Below are positions 1 to 12,981 of a DNA stretch of 64,000 nucleotides, piece by piece. This DNA comes from Erigeron canadensis (lineage: Eukaryota; Streptophyta; Magnoliopsida; Asterales; Asteraceae). The position numbers and the translations under genes were made by a program. Location: contig NC_057764.1 in assembly GCF_010389155.1 (NCBI RefSeq), positions 42,664,275 to 42,728,274 on the forward strand. The letters run 5' to 3'. Every line of letters starts with the position of its first letter. Positions within the stretch are counted from its first letter, which is position 1. The notes beneath the pieces are model-generated. The model did not search any database. It was not told the DNA's origin and was given only the letters and a program-made list of their open reading frames with translations.

Positions 1-573
1 AGACTCTTATTTTCATTATCAGGTTTTTGTTTCGTTTTCCATCCATACCACTATATTGGGTTCATAGAGAACCATAGCAATAACCCCCATTATGTGGGGC
101 TAGGAAAGCATGATAATGACCTTATAATATACAAAAGGAGCAAATAGCAGTAACAACAATTAAAAAAAGATTAAGGTCCCAATAATGAACAAGTAAAAAA
201 ACAAAAATATATGTGGATATGCATTGAATCTAGGAAATCGGTAAGATACTGCTAACTACAACAAATGAAGATTGAAAAATGCAGATTGATATACATACAA
301 GGAAATCATAATTTACAAAAATATATTTGCAAGGTTAAATAATGGTAAAACAATATAACAAATCCTGAACCCCCTAAAAAAATACCTCCAGATGAACATC
401 CATGGCTATGAAGCTGTATTTCTTTCTGCCTGTTAGCCGCCGTTAACAACGGAATTCCCCTGCTAAAAGATGAACACTGAATTTTCCAGAACTTGAAGTT
501 TGGAAGGGAGTGAAGCCAGAAATGGAGATAGATTTGAAATATACAATGCAAGCCAATATATTGACATACAACA
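1..573. other. Downstream flank of FAB1, no gene seen
   Basis: This AT-rich stretch lies 3' of the FAB1 stop codon. The part next to the gene, roughly 300-573, is probably its 3' untranslated region. Reading frames here are short and resemble no family I know. I see no repeat or mobile-element ends. Confidence 0.5.
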
Positions 574-3500
574 TCAATCAGCAGCAGAGGCAGAAGTCCC
601 ATTTTGGCTATTATTATCATCTAATAGATCTGTTTGGGACTGGCTACGAATAAGAGTAGGAGGAGACCATTGATCAGGGACCATCAAAAAATAGGTTGTC
701 ATGGCTTTCCTGAATCTTTTCTTGTACTGCTTTGGTGAGATTACTGTTGGAGATGCGTTCTTGGGTCCACCCAAAATACCTGACGCCTTTACCCATGTTT
801 CTAGGTGTTTGTCCCATGTATATTGTCTCATGAAGTCGATAATTCCTAGAACAAGTTCGTGCTTTTCTTCATCTACCCCAACCAGCAAAGAATAGTCCAT
901 TACATCAACCGACTGCAATGATAGATTTAGGAACTTCATTATTACAAGAATAATACGGGACATACAAAATCTGATCCACAAGATGAAAAAAAAAAAAAAA
1001 AAAAACTTACTGCAAGAAAAGCAGTGTCGTTCCAGACAGCTCGTTCCAACAATCGTTTGGCCTTGTTGCCAACAAAAATAGGAGAAGTTGGCATAGCTTC
1101 TATCAAATTCTGATCTAGTAAAACCTTGTTGCTTCCACTAGAATCAGGGTTATAACGTGACCTTGATGATCCTTTAAGGTCATAAAGCCGTGTTAGATTC
1201 CTTCCAAACAACAGGTTCTCCATAATCAGCACATCCATTTTCATTTCTTTCCCACCTTTCATGTGCTTAGTGATAACCTACACATAGATACCAACAAATA
1301 GAACGTATAAAAACCAAATCAGGTAAGGCATAACAAACTGGAGTATAAATTATAAAAGTACCTGATAAATGCCCAATATCTTTGCCAGGCATGTAGGACT
1401 TCCGGTACCAATTGATTCAGACAGATACTTAAAGTAAGCAGGAGCAAATTTGATAAAGGACTCCAGCTCTGTCTTTGTAACCTGTTTAATTATGAACCGG
1501 TCATCTAATGTTTTTGCAAAGAACACGTTACTTTTACCACCCTGGGCTCCCCACTTCTTACAACGGCTAAGAGACCTTATATAATCCATTTCAGAAGGGC
1601 AAGATATTCTCCGTAATGCTTCAAATTGCTTTGCGTAGTAAGCAGTCACTGTGTATTTTACTTTACCAAGAGGACTATCGTCTGTAAACTCAACTCTGGA
1701 ATGCAAAGATTTTGTTTGTGACACAGGATCCGACATTAATGAGGCACGTGATCCTGACATCAATAAAATACCATCATCCGCTATACTTTTGAGAGATTCC
1801 ATTGACATCCCATCAGCATTACTAAATGACCGAAACATTGATGCATCAACAGACTGTGATTCCCCCCCTTCTTTTTGTCTCTCAAACTCACCAGACACTT
1901 GGGAAATATAATCAGGTGAAAGCAATGCATAGGATATGATACTTGTGGGCTCATCATCATACACAGGTATAACAGTGTCGTTGATTCCGACAGCTAAAAG
2001 CAACCTCGCCCCACCTTGTTGGAGTTCAGATTCCCGAAAGGAGGAGATGTAGACGGGATTATACCCATTGAGTGGGTCGAGTTTCTGAGAAGTTGCTAAG
2101 AAGTTCTTGTTTAAAGAACGGTAGAAGTTGAGAAACGGCATACCTAACCAGCTCGATGAATCTTCTATGGCTTCAGACCCTTTGGTGGATAATACGGGGG
2201 ATAAGAGTGATGATGTCTTAGATTCTTCCATACGATCTCCCTTTTCCAGTTTATCGGAATCATTCACGTCTAAATCAGATAATACAGAAGATTCTGGGTG
2301 GTTTCCTGTCCAGGCAGCCTCAAGAGTGTCTGATAAACTTGCCATAACTGGAAACTGCCCTTCAGAGACAGCCCGGCGCACACTTACATTTGACATTAGT
2401 GAATCAGAGGGCCCGTTTTCTTCCATTGGACTTGGATTTTCATCCACTCTACTATCTTTACTAATGTCAGCACTTGTTTCGTTTTCACCAACATCTGATA
2501 TATTACATGAATCAACAGCTGACTTCGAGTCAACAAACGTTTCATTGAGTTTATCATCATACTCTGTTTCCAAATCATTTAAATAGGCTCGTGGGCTATT
2601 GCTATCAGCATTAGATGCATATACAAGACGGTGGTCCCACACATAAGATTGAAACAGAAGTTGCCTCCTCAGGCGGTTGATCTCAAGAATATCAATAATA
2701 GGCTGCCCACTTTTCACCTCATGGTTCAAAATCTTTTGCAGCGACTCCTGTCATAGTAGCGCAAAGTTAGTAACTTTAAATAACTGATTCCTAATGATAA
2801 AGTGTAAGCACAGGAGTCACCTCAAACTCTGACTTTTCTTTTCGCAACATTACATCCAAATCTGCTATTTGCCGTCTAGATTGTGGCATTTTCAGGCTAC
2901 TAGCTAACCCTGTCGGTCTCTGATCTGCCATATGGCTCAGAGTGTTCAGAATCTCTGAAAATAATAGCTCTGAGCGGCGAATAACCTGTTAAAGCATACA
3001 TTTAGCATGCCATATTTGACCTAACTTTATTAAAAACTGATGTAACGTAATAGCTTTGAACCTCGTCCACTTCATGTTGAACCCACTCAAGATTCTCATA
3101 TTTGAATTCAAGTTTATGAGGAGGGAGGTAGACAGAATGGACATCAATAGATGCATAACGAAAGCAAGCAACCATTTTCCCAAACCTGTATATGCAGCCA
3201 TAAGATTACGATATTGTGTTGTTTAATATACAGAAAAAGAGATCAAGGGTTCTAAAGCAAAAGTACCCATAAAAGCGAAGACAATCTCGATGCAGAGAAT
3301 GACCACAGCTGGCAACCCTGCTGGCAGCCGCATGGTTTGAAAAACTGAGTTCTAAGAACTTCCCAAAGGACAAACCCCATGCAGCGTCTGACATCACTAT
3401 TCTACGAGTTGCAGGAGGGAAGCCACTTGTCCGGGGACATCTTAAACACCTGTGCCACATCCAAATCTTACCCTCCTTTTCCCCTGGCAACAGAAATTCA

Positions 3501-6500
3501 GGCAACTTCTTCACAGATATGGTCAGGGTTCCTTGTCTATGAGTGTAACACTGTACATGTGCTTCTGATGGCATCTCACATGACCGGCATCTATAACCCT
3601 GCCCAAAAACCCGCTATAAGCTAACACAGACGAACAAACAAAAACACACACACATATAGAAGGTTGGCTTACTGGATCAAACAAATCATCGCGGAGAAAG
3701 CGGCCAAGTGGTTTGTCCGAGGTGCCATAATACTTTATGCGAAAAAGGTGGGACCGCTCACAAACAGTTCCCTTCCACACACAACGAGATGACAAGGAAA
3801 CCAAAATACTTTGGTGATCTGAAGGCGAAGGAGGAAACTCTTCCTTTGAACTGGAAGCATCCTCCTTCCCATTCTTTCCATCCAATTGCAGAGATAATCC
3901 ATCTGAAGTGACATGGTCCACACTAGTCGTACACTTACTATCATCTCCTTGAGCCGGAGGAGGCTCAAAACCGTTGGATGCAGAAGTAACCACCTTAGAC
4001 AAACCACTTGGTGCCCTAATAGGAGTGGGCTCAGCACCGATACCCTCCGGAACTTTTATTTTTGAAGAAGGAACAGAAGTCAAGAATGAGCTGGCTTTTG
4101 ACACATTTGGGCTGCCTTCCAACTTCTGGTTGATGATAGATGAGAACATTTCTGACATGGAGACATTGTGCGTCTCAGTGTAGGGTTGATGAATCTGAGC
4201 TTTATCATTCACAGGGCCTGTAAAACCCGAAATCGTAGAAATTGACCGCTCAATATTTGATGGTTTATCAGGAAGTGCCACAGTTAGTGCAGCATTCAAG
4301 GGCAACTCAGGCAATGAAGCTCCCTCGTCAGCAAGAAAAGAAGTCTCCAAAGCCAAATGATAAGCAGCAAAAACTCCATACTGAACAACATGCTTTACTT
4401 TCTTCAGTTCGTCACCACTCGCACCTCTTAGTAATATCTGAAAATACCATTACATAGAGTGAAGCGGTATACAACTCAAAGAACCAGTCTTTCCAAAACA
4501 ACTAGACAGACATACAGAGGAGGATTTTAATGTTTAGGGTACCCGAGTCCCGAGAAGGGTGAGTCTTCGACTCAAATGCATGCGCTACCCGGGAAGGGCA
4601 AGTCCTTGACTCAATGTATGCGCCCTAGCCAGGGTATAACCGTGACCATTTCCGGACGGTTTCCCTGGTGATGTTTACCCAGGGAAATATGAACCCAAGA
4701 CCTCTTGTGAGGACATCAAGATACCTAACCACTAGGCTACCCCGGTGGTCGTTAAAGAATCAGTCTTCTCTACCTTTTTAGGTTTTAATAGATGGGAATC
4801 ACTTACAGTGCAACCAAATGGCTTCGGGCACCCTTCAAAGTACATCAGTGTCTTCACAAGCTTTTTCCCGCCCTGTCCAGCGGTTCCATGTTCTTCCTGG
4901 AACCTTTTAACATGAAACAGGTCTGAATGTCCCAATGTCTGAGACGAGAGATGATCAATTGAAGGAACTATCTGACCCCCGGTGCACCGCGCTATTCTTT
5001 CCAGAAGTGGCCTTTTGATATTTAATACAAGAGATATATCCTTCGCAAGAAGATATTCTTGTGCATACCGAGATACTGATTTCTCAACCAAAAGGACATC
5101 TGGATGGTGTGCATCTATCTTTGCCACAGCCATCTTTAGATGATCCATTTCCTAGACACAGACTATATACCATAAGTCTAAAGCTATCATTTTCCAAATC
5201 ATAAAAGTTTTATAATAAAAGAAAATTGAAACCTGCTGCAACAGAGTATCAAAGCTTGACAGATGATTAGAAACACGCTGATACTCAAGAGCCCCACCAA
5301 GAATTAAGAAACGAGGCTTTTCTATTCTTGATGTCATCCGTCTATGAGCCACATTTTTCTTACAAACGACTCCTTTCACCACAATACTAAAACAAAGAAA
5401 ACAGAAAACTTAATATCATAATAACAGGAAACAAGAAAGTATGTTAGACCACTAAAATGCCAACCTGTCAGAACGACGCCCAGAAGCTAAACATTTAATC
5501 TTGACATATCCTCCTGGATCCATCCCGCCACCTTTGCTGGTATCTGGTTTTAACAACGACGCAGCTTCCCAAGACAACGATGTAATTATTTCTAACCAGC
5601 TATCATTATCATCTTCTTCCTCATCAGTAACAAGGTTCTCAACTTGCAACAACTGCGATACTAATGCCCTAAAATGCCCATCAACTACATTCTTCATCGC
5701 TTTCTTGTGCTCTTCATTTGATCTGTCTCTATTGCGGCATTCTCCACTTCCAAGGTTGCTTGAAGAACGTAGATATCCCCATTCACCGGCAGCATCCCCA
5801 TTGTCATCGTCGTCATCATCATCAAATAAAAGAGCTTCCCTCTCATCTTCTTCATCTTCTGGTTCAGGAGGCAACCATAGAACCCCATTGTTCTCAAAAT
5901 CCACAGGTTCAGGGACATCTTGAGCAACATACATAGAGGAAGAAGCTTCACATTCATCACTAACATCATTTGCATCTTCTTTTTTCTCAAGCTGTTGAAC
6001 ATCTTGTAAGGAACAGCTACTTTCACTTTTTGCATCAGCAGCTTGTCCATCCAGATGCCCTTTTTGAGAATCATAATCAGTATCCATGTCATCCAACATT
6101 GATTCATCATAATAACCATTTTCGATCTGCAAAATTTGTCTTCCACCGGTAGCTAGCTGATAAGCATATTCTTCGTCAAAGTCTTCACCCCTGGCGACAA
6201 TAAAAGACAAGTGCAATTAACTGACAATAAGATGAAAAACTGATAAAGAATATATCTGCGATCATGTTTTACGAAGAAGGAAACCTGTTAATGTAAACAT
6301 CAAAATGGACAGGAGACTGAGCAGCCACATCAAGAAGCAATTCATCACTCCTTTTAGCTAATTCATTTTGCTCGTCTAAATTTGACTCCATTACCACAGA
6401 CTGGTGTGACCCGTATCCAGGAGGGTAATGGGTATGACTATAAGAACAACCTGAGTGCGACACAGAGGCAAAGGTAATGCCACTACTGTCTGCAGTGCCG

Positions 6501-6907
6501 CTAGATTTAGTACTAATGAGACTAACAGCTGACGGTGAGGTACTAAAATCCAAAGTGGAATCAAGAACCCCATGATCAACAGAGGCAGCTAATCCGCCTT
6601 GTTGCCATTGCTTAAAACAATAATTACACGCCCTAATCTTTTCCGTATCCTCCCTAATTATATCTTGATCACTAGATCTAGCCGGAATCCAATTATGAGT
6701 ACACTTGGCACAAAAAACTCTCCCGCAAAGCCTACAATGATGTCTTCTGTTAAACAACGTAAACTGTAAATCACACTCGTAACATACCCTGCAACTCTGA
6801 TCGGGCATCCAAAAGTCCCTCGACACATTAGCTGGCTCACTCCGCCGAGGGATCCACGATTTCAAATTACCTATCAGATTACTTAACTGCTTCTCCGGTG
6901 AATCCAT
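574..6907 (-). CDS. FAB1: FAB1, 1-phosphatidylinositol-3-phosphate 5-kinase (PIKfyve type)
   Basis: The enzyme makes PI(3,5)P2 from PI3P on endosomes and the vacuole. Eleven exons join in frame to 1741 aa, close to Arabidopsis FAB1A/B: 6285-6907, 5465-6190, 5233-5386, 4807-5151, 3673-4437, 3267-3598, 3062-3185, 2821-2985, 1362-2747, 1011-1277 and 574-912 (transcript order). A FYVE zinc finger spans about residues 33-98 (WMPD, then RRHHCR at 54-59), so it binds PI3P. A TCP-1/CCT-like domain follows at about 450-700. The middle is low complexity, with an acidic run of Asp near residue 350. The lipid kinase domain fills the last ~300 residues, with the IIKQ lysine, MDYSLL and IIDF motifs, all intact. 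FYVE presence places it with FAB1A/B rather than FAB1C/D. Most introns are 70-100 nt; the one at 4438-4806 is swollen by a SINE. The start is the first Met, just before the FYVE domain. Confidence 0.96.
986..1005. repeat. A20 homopolymer in FAB1 intron 10
   Basis: Twenty consecutive A on the plus strand, read as U20 in the FAB1 transcript. It starts directly after the GTAAGT donor of the intron that follows exon 1011-1277. U-rich tracts at this position can influence 5' splice-site choice in plants. Confidence 0.9.
4492..4753 (-). mobile_element. tRNA-derived SINE in FAB1 intron 4
   Basis: About 262 bp on the minus strand. The head has a pol III A box at 4729-4739 (TAGCCTAGTGG) and a B box-like segment at 4682-4696 (core GGGTTCATATTTCCC), spaced as in tRNA-derived SINEs. 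It is flanked by 14-bp direct repeats that differ at one base: AAAGAACCAGTCTT at 4478-4491 and AAAGAATCAGTCTT at 4754-4767. It lies wholly within the 369-nt intron 4438-4806, in the same orientation as FAB1, and disturbs no splice site. I cannot name the SINE family. Confidence 0.8.
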
Positions 6908-9900
6908 ATATATGACTTAAACAACTTCCTTATCCCACTCATTATGTAATTCTCATTTGTTCGCCAATATAACACAATCTAACTTACCACATGCTCCATT
7001 CCACAATCCTAATCCTCCAACTTTCAAAACCCGACACTCTAACTAGTTCTGCTTCATATTCTTTTCATAACATTATTAAATTATTGTTTTCTATATATAC
7101 GAATAAAAACTTTACTCGTAAACGCCAACCGGCATATGTCTGTCGAATAGATTGAAATTGAACTTACGCAATCTCTGTTTAATCACAGCCCTACAAAACA
7201 AGACATATAGATACAGATTACATATATATATACGCACACACATATACATATATAATTAATATATATTGTATATATTAGAAATGAATTTAAAAAAAAAAAA
7301 CAAACAAATCACATGCAACAAGAGATGGAGAGAGAAAATGGACCTGTGTGGAATCAACAATTAATAATTACAATTATTATACCCTGTAATCTACGGAGTA
7401 TTAAATAACGAAATGATAAAGAATAAAATTTAGGGAAGATATATTGGTTTATAAAAACATTTTTATTCAAAAAAAATGTAATAATTTAGGGTTTGTGTGT
7501 GTCTATGAGGAAGAAGATAATAAATAAAAATTAAAAAAAGAAGATTGAGAATGAATCTTGCACCATAAAATGTGAGATCAGGGGGACAGAGATGGTGACA
7601 TGTTTACGTGAATTATATATTTGTTGTATAAACATGTATTTACATGCTAATAACATCAATTTCTATTTGGGGTAATAAATGACATGACATTAATATTGAT
7701 AATGTATGTATACAAGATACGCCTAACATGAAGATAATTACATTTATCAACCTTGCTTCTTTTCTATTAAATGTTACATGTCATGTTTTTCTACTTCTGT
7801 TTAAGCTTATTTCCTTTGTTTTGTAAATAAATAAATTGGTTACTTTGTTTTATAGTACATTAGTTACATATCGATATTGATATAGATATGGATGGTTTTT
7901 AATGATTGGAATTAACTTAAATAATAATTTATAAGCAGAGACCAAATTTGTAAATCGTAAATTGAAATAACCGACTCGAACTAACACGAATGGTTCGATT
8001 CTTAGCCCATATATATATATATATATGTATTCACAACAACCTACCTAGCTTGTTTTACTTTGAAAGTTAGAGTAAAATTTGGATAATTTGTTAAGAGTTC
8101 GTTCTTAATTAAATTATTAAGTATGGAAGAGATAGGCACGCAAATAAATAATTGCTAGAACGTGATTTATATGTAACAACCCCAAATCAGACAACTTGCA
8201 TCGATAAAATATTCTTTTGACCATTATAACTCTATATTTCTAATCAATAAAAGCATACCATATCATATTGTTGAATACATGACTGTTAATGATAACAAAC
8301 TTACGTAGTCAAGTAATCAAGATGCTTACTTTGTTAATTGATTGGCGTGTGTCACTTTCTATACCAAACAAAAAACAGCTAATTAATCTCTTAATTAAAA
8401 AGGGTGATGTGTATTTTCATGACGTTAAACTTACTTATTTTTGGAAGGACTTAATAATTTATAGAATTTCATAAGATTAAGTTTCCATAATTATCGAATT
8501 ATATTATACTACTCATTAAATTTCAATATCATTAGGTGGCATAAGGCATATATGAAACGTACAAAAGCTCAAAATATTCATCAGTAAGGGAAGGTTATCG
8601 TCGTAACTAACAAAAGCTTGTATACAATCCAAAAATAGAGTGGTTTTCGTCTTTATCTCTCCGTTTTTCTTATGACAATTGCAAGTAATTGCAAATTCAC
8701 CGTATTTGATGACTAGTGATAACGTGTTACGTGTCTTTATCTCATCAATGACTTGATACATTTTCAGTTATGTACAATATCTTATTGGTAGGTTGTGTAT
8801 ATATTAATATATGTATGTGTAGTTGTGGTCCTTGTGGACGTTTATACATATGCTGATATATATGTGTGCGTGTCTATATATAATATGTTTGTGTGTATAA
8901 ATGACTATCTATCCGAAGAAATGCTCAAAATATTATATTTCATTTGACATTTGGTAGTTAAGAATCTGATGTTAAAAAAATATATATATATATCACTTGA
9001 CTTTAAATGGTCAAAACATTACAATAGACAACAAAATGAATAAAGCATGCATAAATGGTCTTTTAAGTTCGAGTTTATATATAAAAGTGACTACAAATAT
9101 TAAATTTCCATCAAAAGTGAATTTGAGTGAATTTTCTTTCTTTTGACTCTGGATCTGTCGACGGTATGAATTTCTCATCGAATGGTTTAAATTAAAGGTT
9201 TCTTTTTGTAATGAATCTCTCTAACGCGAACACCGTTAAAATAACATATGTTTGACCGGTCGAAGCGGGTAACTCACGCCATTAAAAAACAACAAAATCA
9301 ATAAAGCAATCTGAAATTTTTGCATGAACTGCATAGTTATTATAGTTTTATATGAAATATATAGAAAAAATCAGTAAAGGGTTCGAAAAATTTTAAAGAA
9401 TGAAGCTTGAAAAATCTTTTACGTTAAAAACAAGACTAAAGTTTTCTAACTAAGTTTATTTTTTGTGTGTTTTAGATTTATTGAGAGATTTAGTTCTCGA
9501 TCTATTGCTTGTTCCGTTCATCATTTGTACGACTCACTCCAATGATTACATATTTACATCCATTCTCCTTATCGTAACAAACAAGAGGCAAATAATAGAA
9601 GCCACAAATCTACCAACAAAAAATTAAAGAGGTATGGTAACAAAGTTCCACCGTTATTTACATATTTTGTTTTGAAAATATTTTTGTCAATCGTATATAG
9701 CATTTACAAATTAAGTGTTATATTTCTACTTTTTTTTAGGTGAATTTTTATTTGTATATTAATAGTCTACTCAACATTATTTTTGGCCCTTTAAGTATAA
9801 AAGTGTACATTCCGTCATTGTATAAAAACATACAATGAATCAAATGCAACACGTTATTTGTGTTAACGTTTTGAAAAGGTCAATATGAGAACATGTGATA

Positions 9901-10947
9901 AGGATATATGTGGATATTAATGTGACTGAACGGGTTACAGAGTGACATTCATTGTAGTAACAGCGTGATGATCACTTGAAAGGATAATAAGAACAATTAC
10001 TTGGCAATTGCAGTTTTTCACTTTTTCACCCTTGTGTTTTCCTTTTCCAAATATTTTTTATTTAATTGATTCGGTATAATAAAAGTAAGTTTTTTTTTTT
10101 TAAAAAAAAAGGGCAAATTATTAATACTAGAGCTAACTAGTAAGTTTAATGTGATATTATCGCACAAACATAGTAATACTTCAACTATAATGCGTTAAAA
10201 GAAAAAAATCAATTATAAGCCTTTATGCCATGTGCTCTAGAAAATTCTATAACTCCGCTTGAAAAGTTATTAGTAAACATGGTCATTATTGTTAAGATAA
10301 TATATTATATTTTTTAATACAGAATTAAGATAATGTCAGATATTATCTGTGTGATGTTTCAATAGTTAAAGTCTTAAAGATACATATGAAGTTCAGAAGT
10401 TGTTGCTTGCCCAACTCAAACGAACAAAGCCTCTAATTTATTTAGCTCCACGATGTAGAAAAAATTTACATGTAAAAAATCAACTAGTGATAAAAATGTA
10501 AATGGATCAAATGTGAAAACAACCAAATACAAGATTGTAAATACACATGACAATATATAAATCATAAATTAATTAATATCAACATTTTCGTTAATTCCGC
10601 AATATTCATGAAATACACACGTTATAGAATTTCAAATAAATACAAAATCATATAATGGTGAATGGTTGGTGTTTTGGAAAATAACAAAAAAGCCTCACGA
10701 AATGATCAAGGCAAGTGGCACTTTTTCTGTTCTACTTTATGATTATATAGGAAATAAATATAAAAAAAAGGGTAGAAAAAGTACGTACACGTTATAAAGA
10801 ACTAACAAAAAGCGTGTCACAAAATTTCAAAGTACATTTTACAAAATGATAAAGTACGTATTTGTATGTTGTCATTATATAAATTGTGTGATGTTTTCAT
10901 CGTAATTCAGTTTAATAATTTATTAGTTTTCATTATTTTATAAATTA
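6908..10947. other. Intergenic, FAB1 5' flank and AT-rich DNA
   Basis: The first ~650 bases should hold the FAB1 promoter and 5' UTR. On the minus strand a possible small 5' UTR exon lies near 7164-7188, with an acceptor-like TTTTGTAG before it and GTAAGT after it; this is a weak call. The rest is AT-rich with TA microsatellites (for example around 8012-8028). Reading frames such as 8289-8474 (plus) and 8516-8761 (minus) show no recognisable family. No gene is supported. Confidence 0.5.
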
Positions 10948-11164
10948 TCTACATACTAAAAACCAATGCGTTATGTACACGTCTTTTAAGCATGAAAGAT
11001 ACAAGCTATTAAAGCACATACTAATTTTAACTAAATTTCATTTTAACCCTTTTAATTTTAACCAATATTCGTTTTAACCCTTTAAAATTTCTATTTTTTT
11101 AACTTTTATCCCATTTATAATATACTAAAAACATATATGAATGTATAAGTGTTTTATGCGTACA

Positions 11165-12206
11165 ATGTACAAGTTCTTATAACTCGTAATAATTTTTACT
11201 ATTTTTCAGTTTAACCCCCTGAACTTTATATTCTTTTAACTTTTGTTCTACATCAAATTTTTCTTTCTAATTTTCTTGACACTAAGTTTTTGGGTTCTCA
11301 ATTTTTCATCAAATAACTTTCACGTGGTTACGATTTTACTTTTAAACATTTGGTTTTACTATTTTTATCTGTCTTTATATATATAATACTAGCGTTGTAC
11401 CCGCGCGATGCAGCGGGAAATAAGAAAAAAAACGCCTGTGGTTTTATGGTGGTCTGTGGGGCGGCAACGATGAAAAAGAAAAAAAAATAAGCCGGTGGTT
11501 TGATGGTGGTTTTTGGGGCGGTGGTGGATGGTGTTTATGGAGGATAGTGTACATAGAAGGTGGATTGCGGCGGTGGATGGTGGTATTTGGGGCGGTGGTG
11601 GATGGTGTTTATGGGGGGAGAAAATCAGAGAAGGGGGGAGGGAGAGAAAATCGGATGAACGTATGTGTGTGTAATGAGCGTGATGAAGAAAAAATAGGGT
11701 AGTGTAAATTAGGAGGGCATAAAAGACATTTTAAAGGTAAAGGTGTTAAAAGGGGGTGGGGTAGTTTGCTTATTAATGGACTATAGATATATATAATAAC
11801 ATTAATATATAATAACTTTCATTATCGTTACGTTTTATGTTCATGTAACATTTAAATCATTAACATAGTTATTGTTTATGTTTTTATACAAAAGGTCTAT
11901 ACAATTTTACAAATCCTTTGTGCTTTACAAGTTCTTATAACATATAATAAGTTTTACCAATTTTTTTGATCTTTTAACTTTTGTCTTACATCAAAGTTTT
12001 CATTTTCGTTACACTAAACTTTTGGATTTTTATCAGACAACTTTCACACAGTTACAGATTTACTTTTAAACATTTGTTTTGATTATTTTCATCTGTATTT
12101 TTATATAAAAAATGTTTTTTATGTAATAACGTTTGTCATCATTACGTCTTACGTTCTTATAACATTTAAAGCATTAATATAGTTACTGCATATGTTTTTA
12201 TACATC
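11165..12206 (+). repeat. ~300-bp tandem duplication, first copy split
   Basis: Copy A is 11165-11388 continued at 11788-11890. Copy B is about 11927-12206. Both run from ACAAGTTCTTATAAC through TACATCAAA, TTTACTTTTAAACATTTG and ATCTGT to a TATGTTTTTATAC segment. The break in copy A is exactly the nested Helitron. Divergence is moderate, so the duplication is old. Confidence 0.75.
11389..11787 (-). mobile_element. Non-autonomous Helitron nested in a larger one
   Basis: Read on the minus strand, this 399-bp element begins TCTATAGTCCATTAATAAGC and ends in CTAG. A short CCCGC/GCGGG hairpin (11400-11417) lies 7 nt inside the 3' end. It sits between A (11388) and T (11788). The interior is rich in GGTGGTGG-like purine repeats and has no reading frame of note. 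Its insertion interrupts one copy of a repeat that is intact elsewhere in the outer Helitron, which supports both borders. Confidence 0.8.
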
Positions 12207-12532
12207 TTTTTTACTCTTTTGCATTTTTTTTATTATTATTGCTACATGTTCAATTATATTTTTTAAATTTTGAGTTCGAGACATAAAATTGGGAACAAAA
12301 CTTTGTCGTGTAGAAAGCGCGCGGGGTACAAAAACTAGTTAAAACCACAATTTGATAAGGCATAGTTATTTTTCAACTTAATAGAAACATGTTTTTTTTA
12401 ACCGTCTTAGATTTAACAAATTTAATTAAAAAATGGGTGCAAAGAGGATAATAACTGGTGTTTGATTGACTTATAGACCGGTTAAACAACTAAGTTATGA
12501 TAATTTTATATTTTAATCATTTTTTAAAACAA

Positions 12533-12855
12533 GGAGTGTTTGGAAATTGAAAAGAGAAAAAAAAAAAGACAAACATTTTTCTTTTTTAGTTACATTGGAG
12601 AATGAAATGTCTAATTGATAAGTGAAAATGATTTCCATTCTTTACAAATTGTAGAAAATGAATAGGAATGAATTTCTTCTTTTTATAACATTATATTTGT
12701 TAATATTGATAGTTAATTAAAATGTTTTATTTCTCTTATATCCATTATTTATTTGTATCAAACGACATAATTCATTATCTTTTCAAATTCTCATTCTTTT
12801 TCTCACTATTTCAATTTTGTATTATATTCTCCATTTTCTCTTACCAAAAACACTC
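12533..12855. mobile_element. MITE with GTGTTTGG termini
   Basis: The left end is GGAGTGTTTGG and the right end is the inverse of GAGTGTTTTTGG. The interior carries GTATCAAACGA and stretches of CATTCTC, as in the element at 56827-57181, so the two appear to be relatives. A target duplication is not clear here. No coding capacity. Confidence 0.55.
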
Positions 12856-12873
12856 ATTTTAATTTTAATCATC

Positions 12874-12981
12874 AAACACTTGCATCCAATATGGAACATA
12901 GCTCCAAATATTATATAAGAGTATAGTAAACACTTGCATCCAATATGGAACATAGCTCCAAATATTATATAAGAGTATAGT
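12874..12981. repeat. Perfect 54-bp tandem duplication
   Basis: The unit beginning AAACACTTGCATCC occurs at 12874-12927 and again at 12928-12981 with no difference that I can see. Its perfection points to a recent event or an assembly artefact. Confidence 0.95.

Larger units (their letters stand above)
10948..12338 (+). mobile_element. Non-autonomous Helitron (outer copy)
   Basis: The element starts with TCTACATACTAAAAACC and ends with GCGCGGGGTACAAAAACTAG. It sits between A (10947) and T (12339), the usual Helitron target, and has no coding capacity. The 3' hairpin has decayed, but the last ~20 bases match the end of the nested Helitron at 11389-11787 (GCGCGGGTACAACGCTAG). It contains a ~300-bp sequence twice, the first copy split by the nested element. 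The 5' end is less certain than the 3' end. Confidence 0.6.

Noticed and set aside
5501..5923. 140-aa Ser-rich plus-strand frame and similar frames opposite FAB1, SWA2 and CIP7-like exons
   Set aside because: These are antisense shadows of acidic or Ser-rich coding exons (Asp/Glu codons read back as Ser/Ile/Phe).
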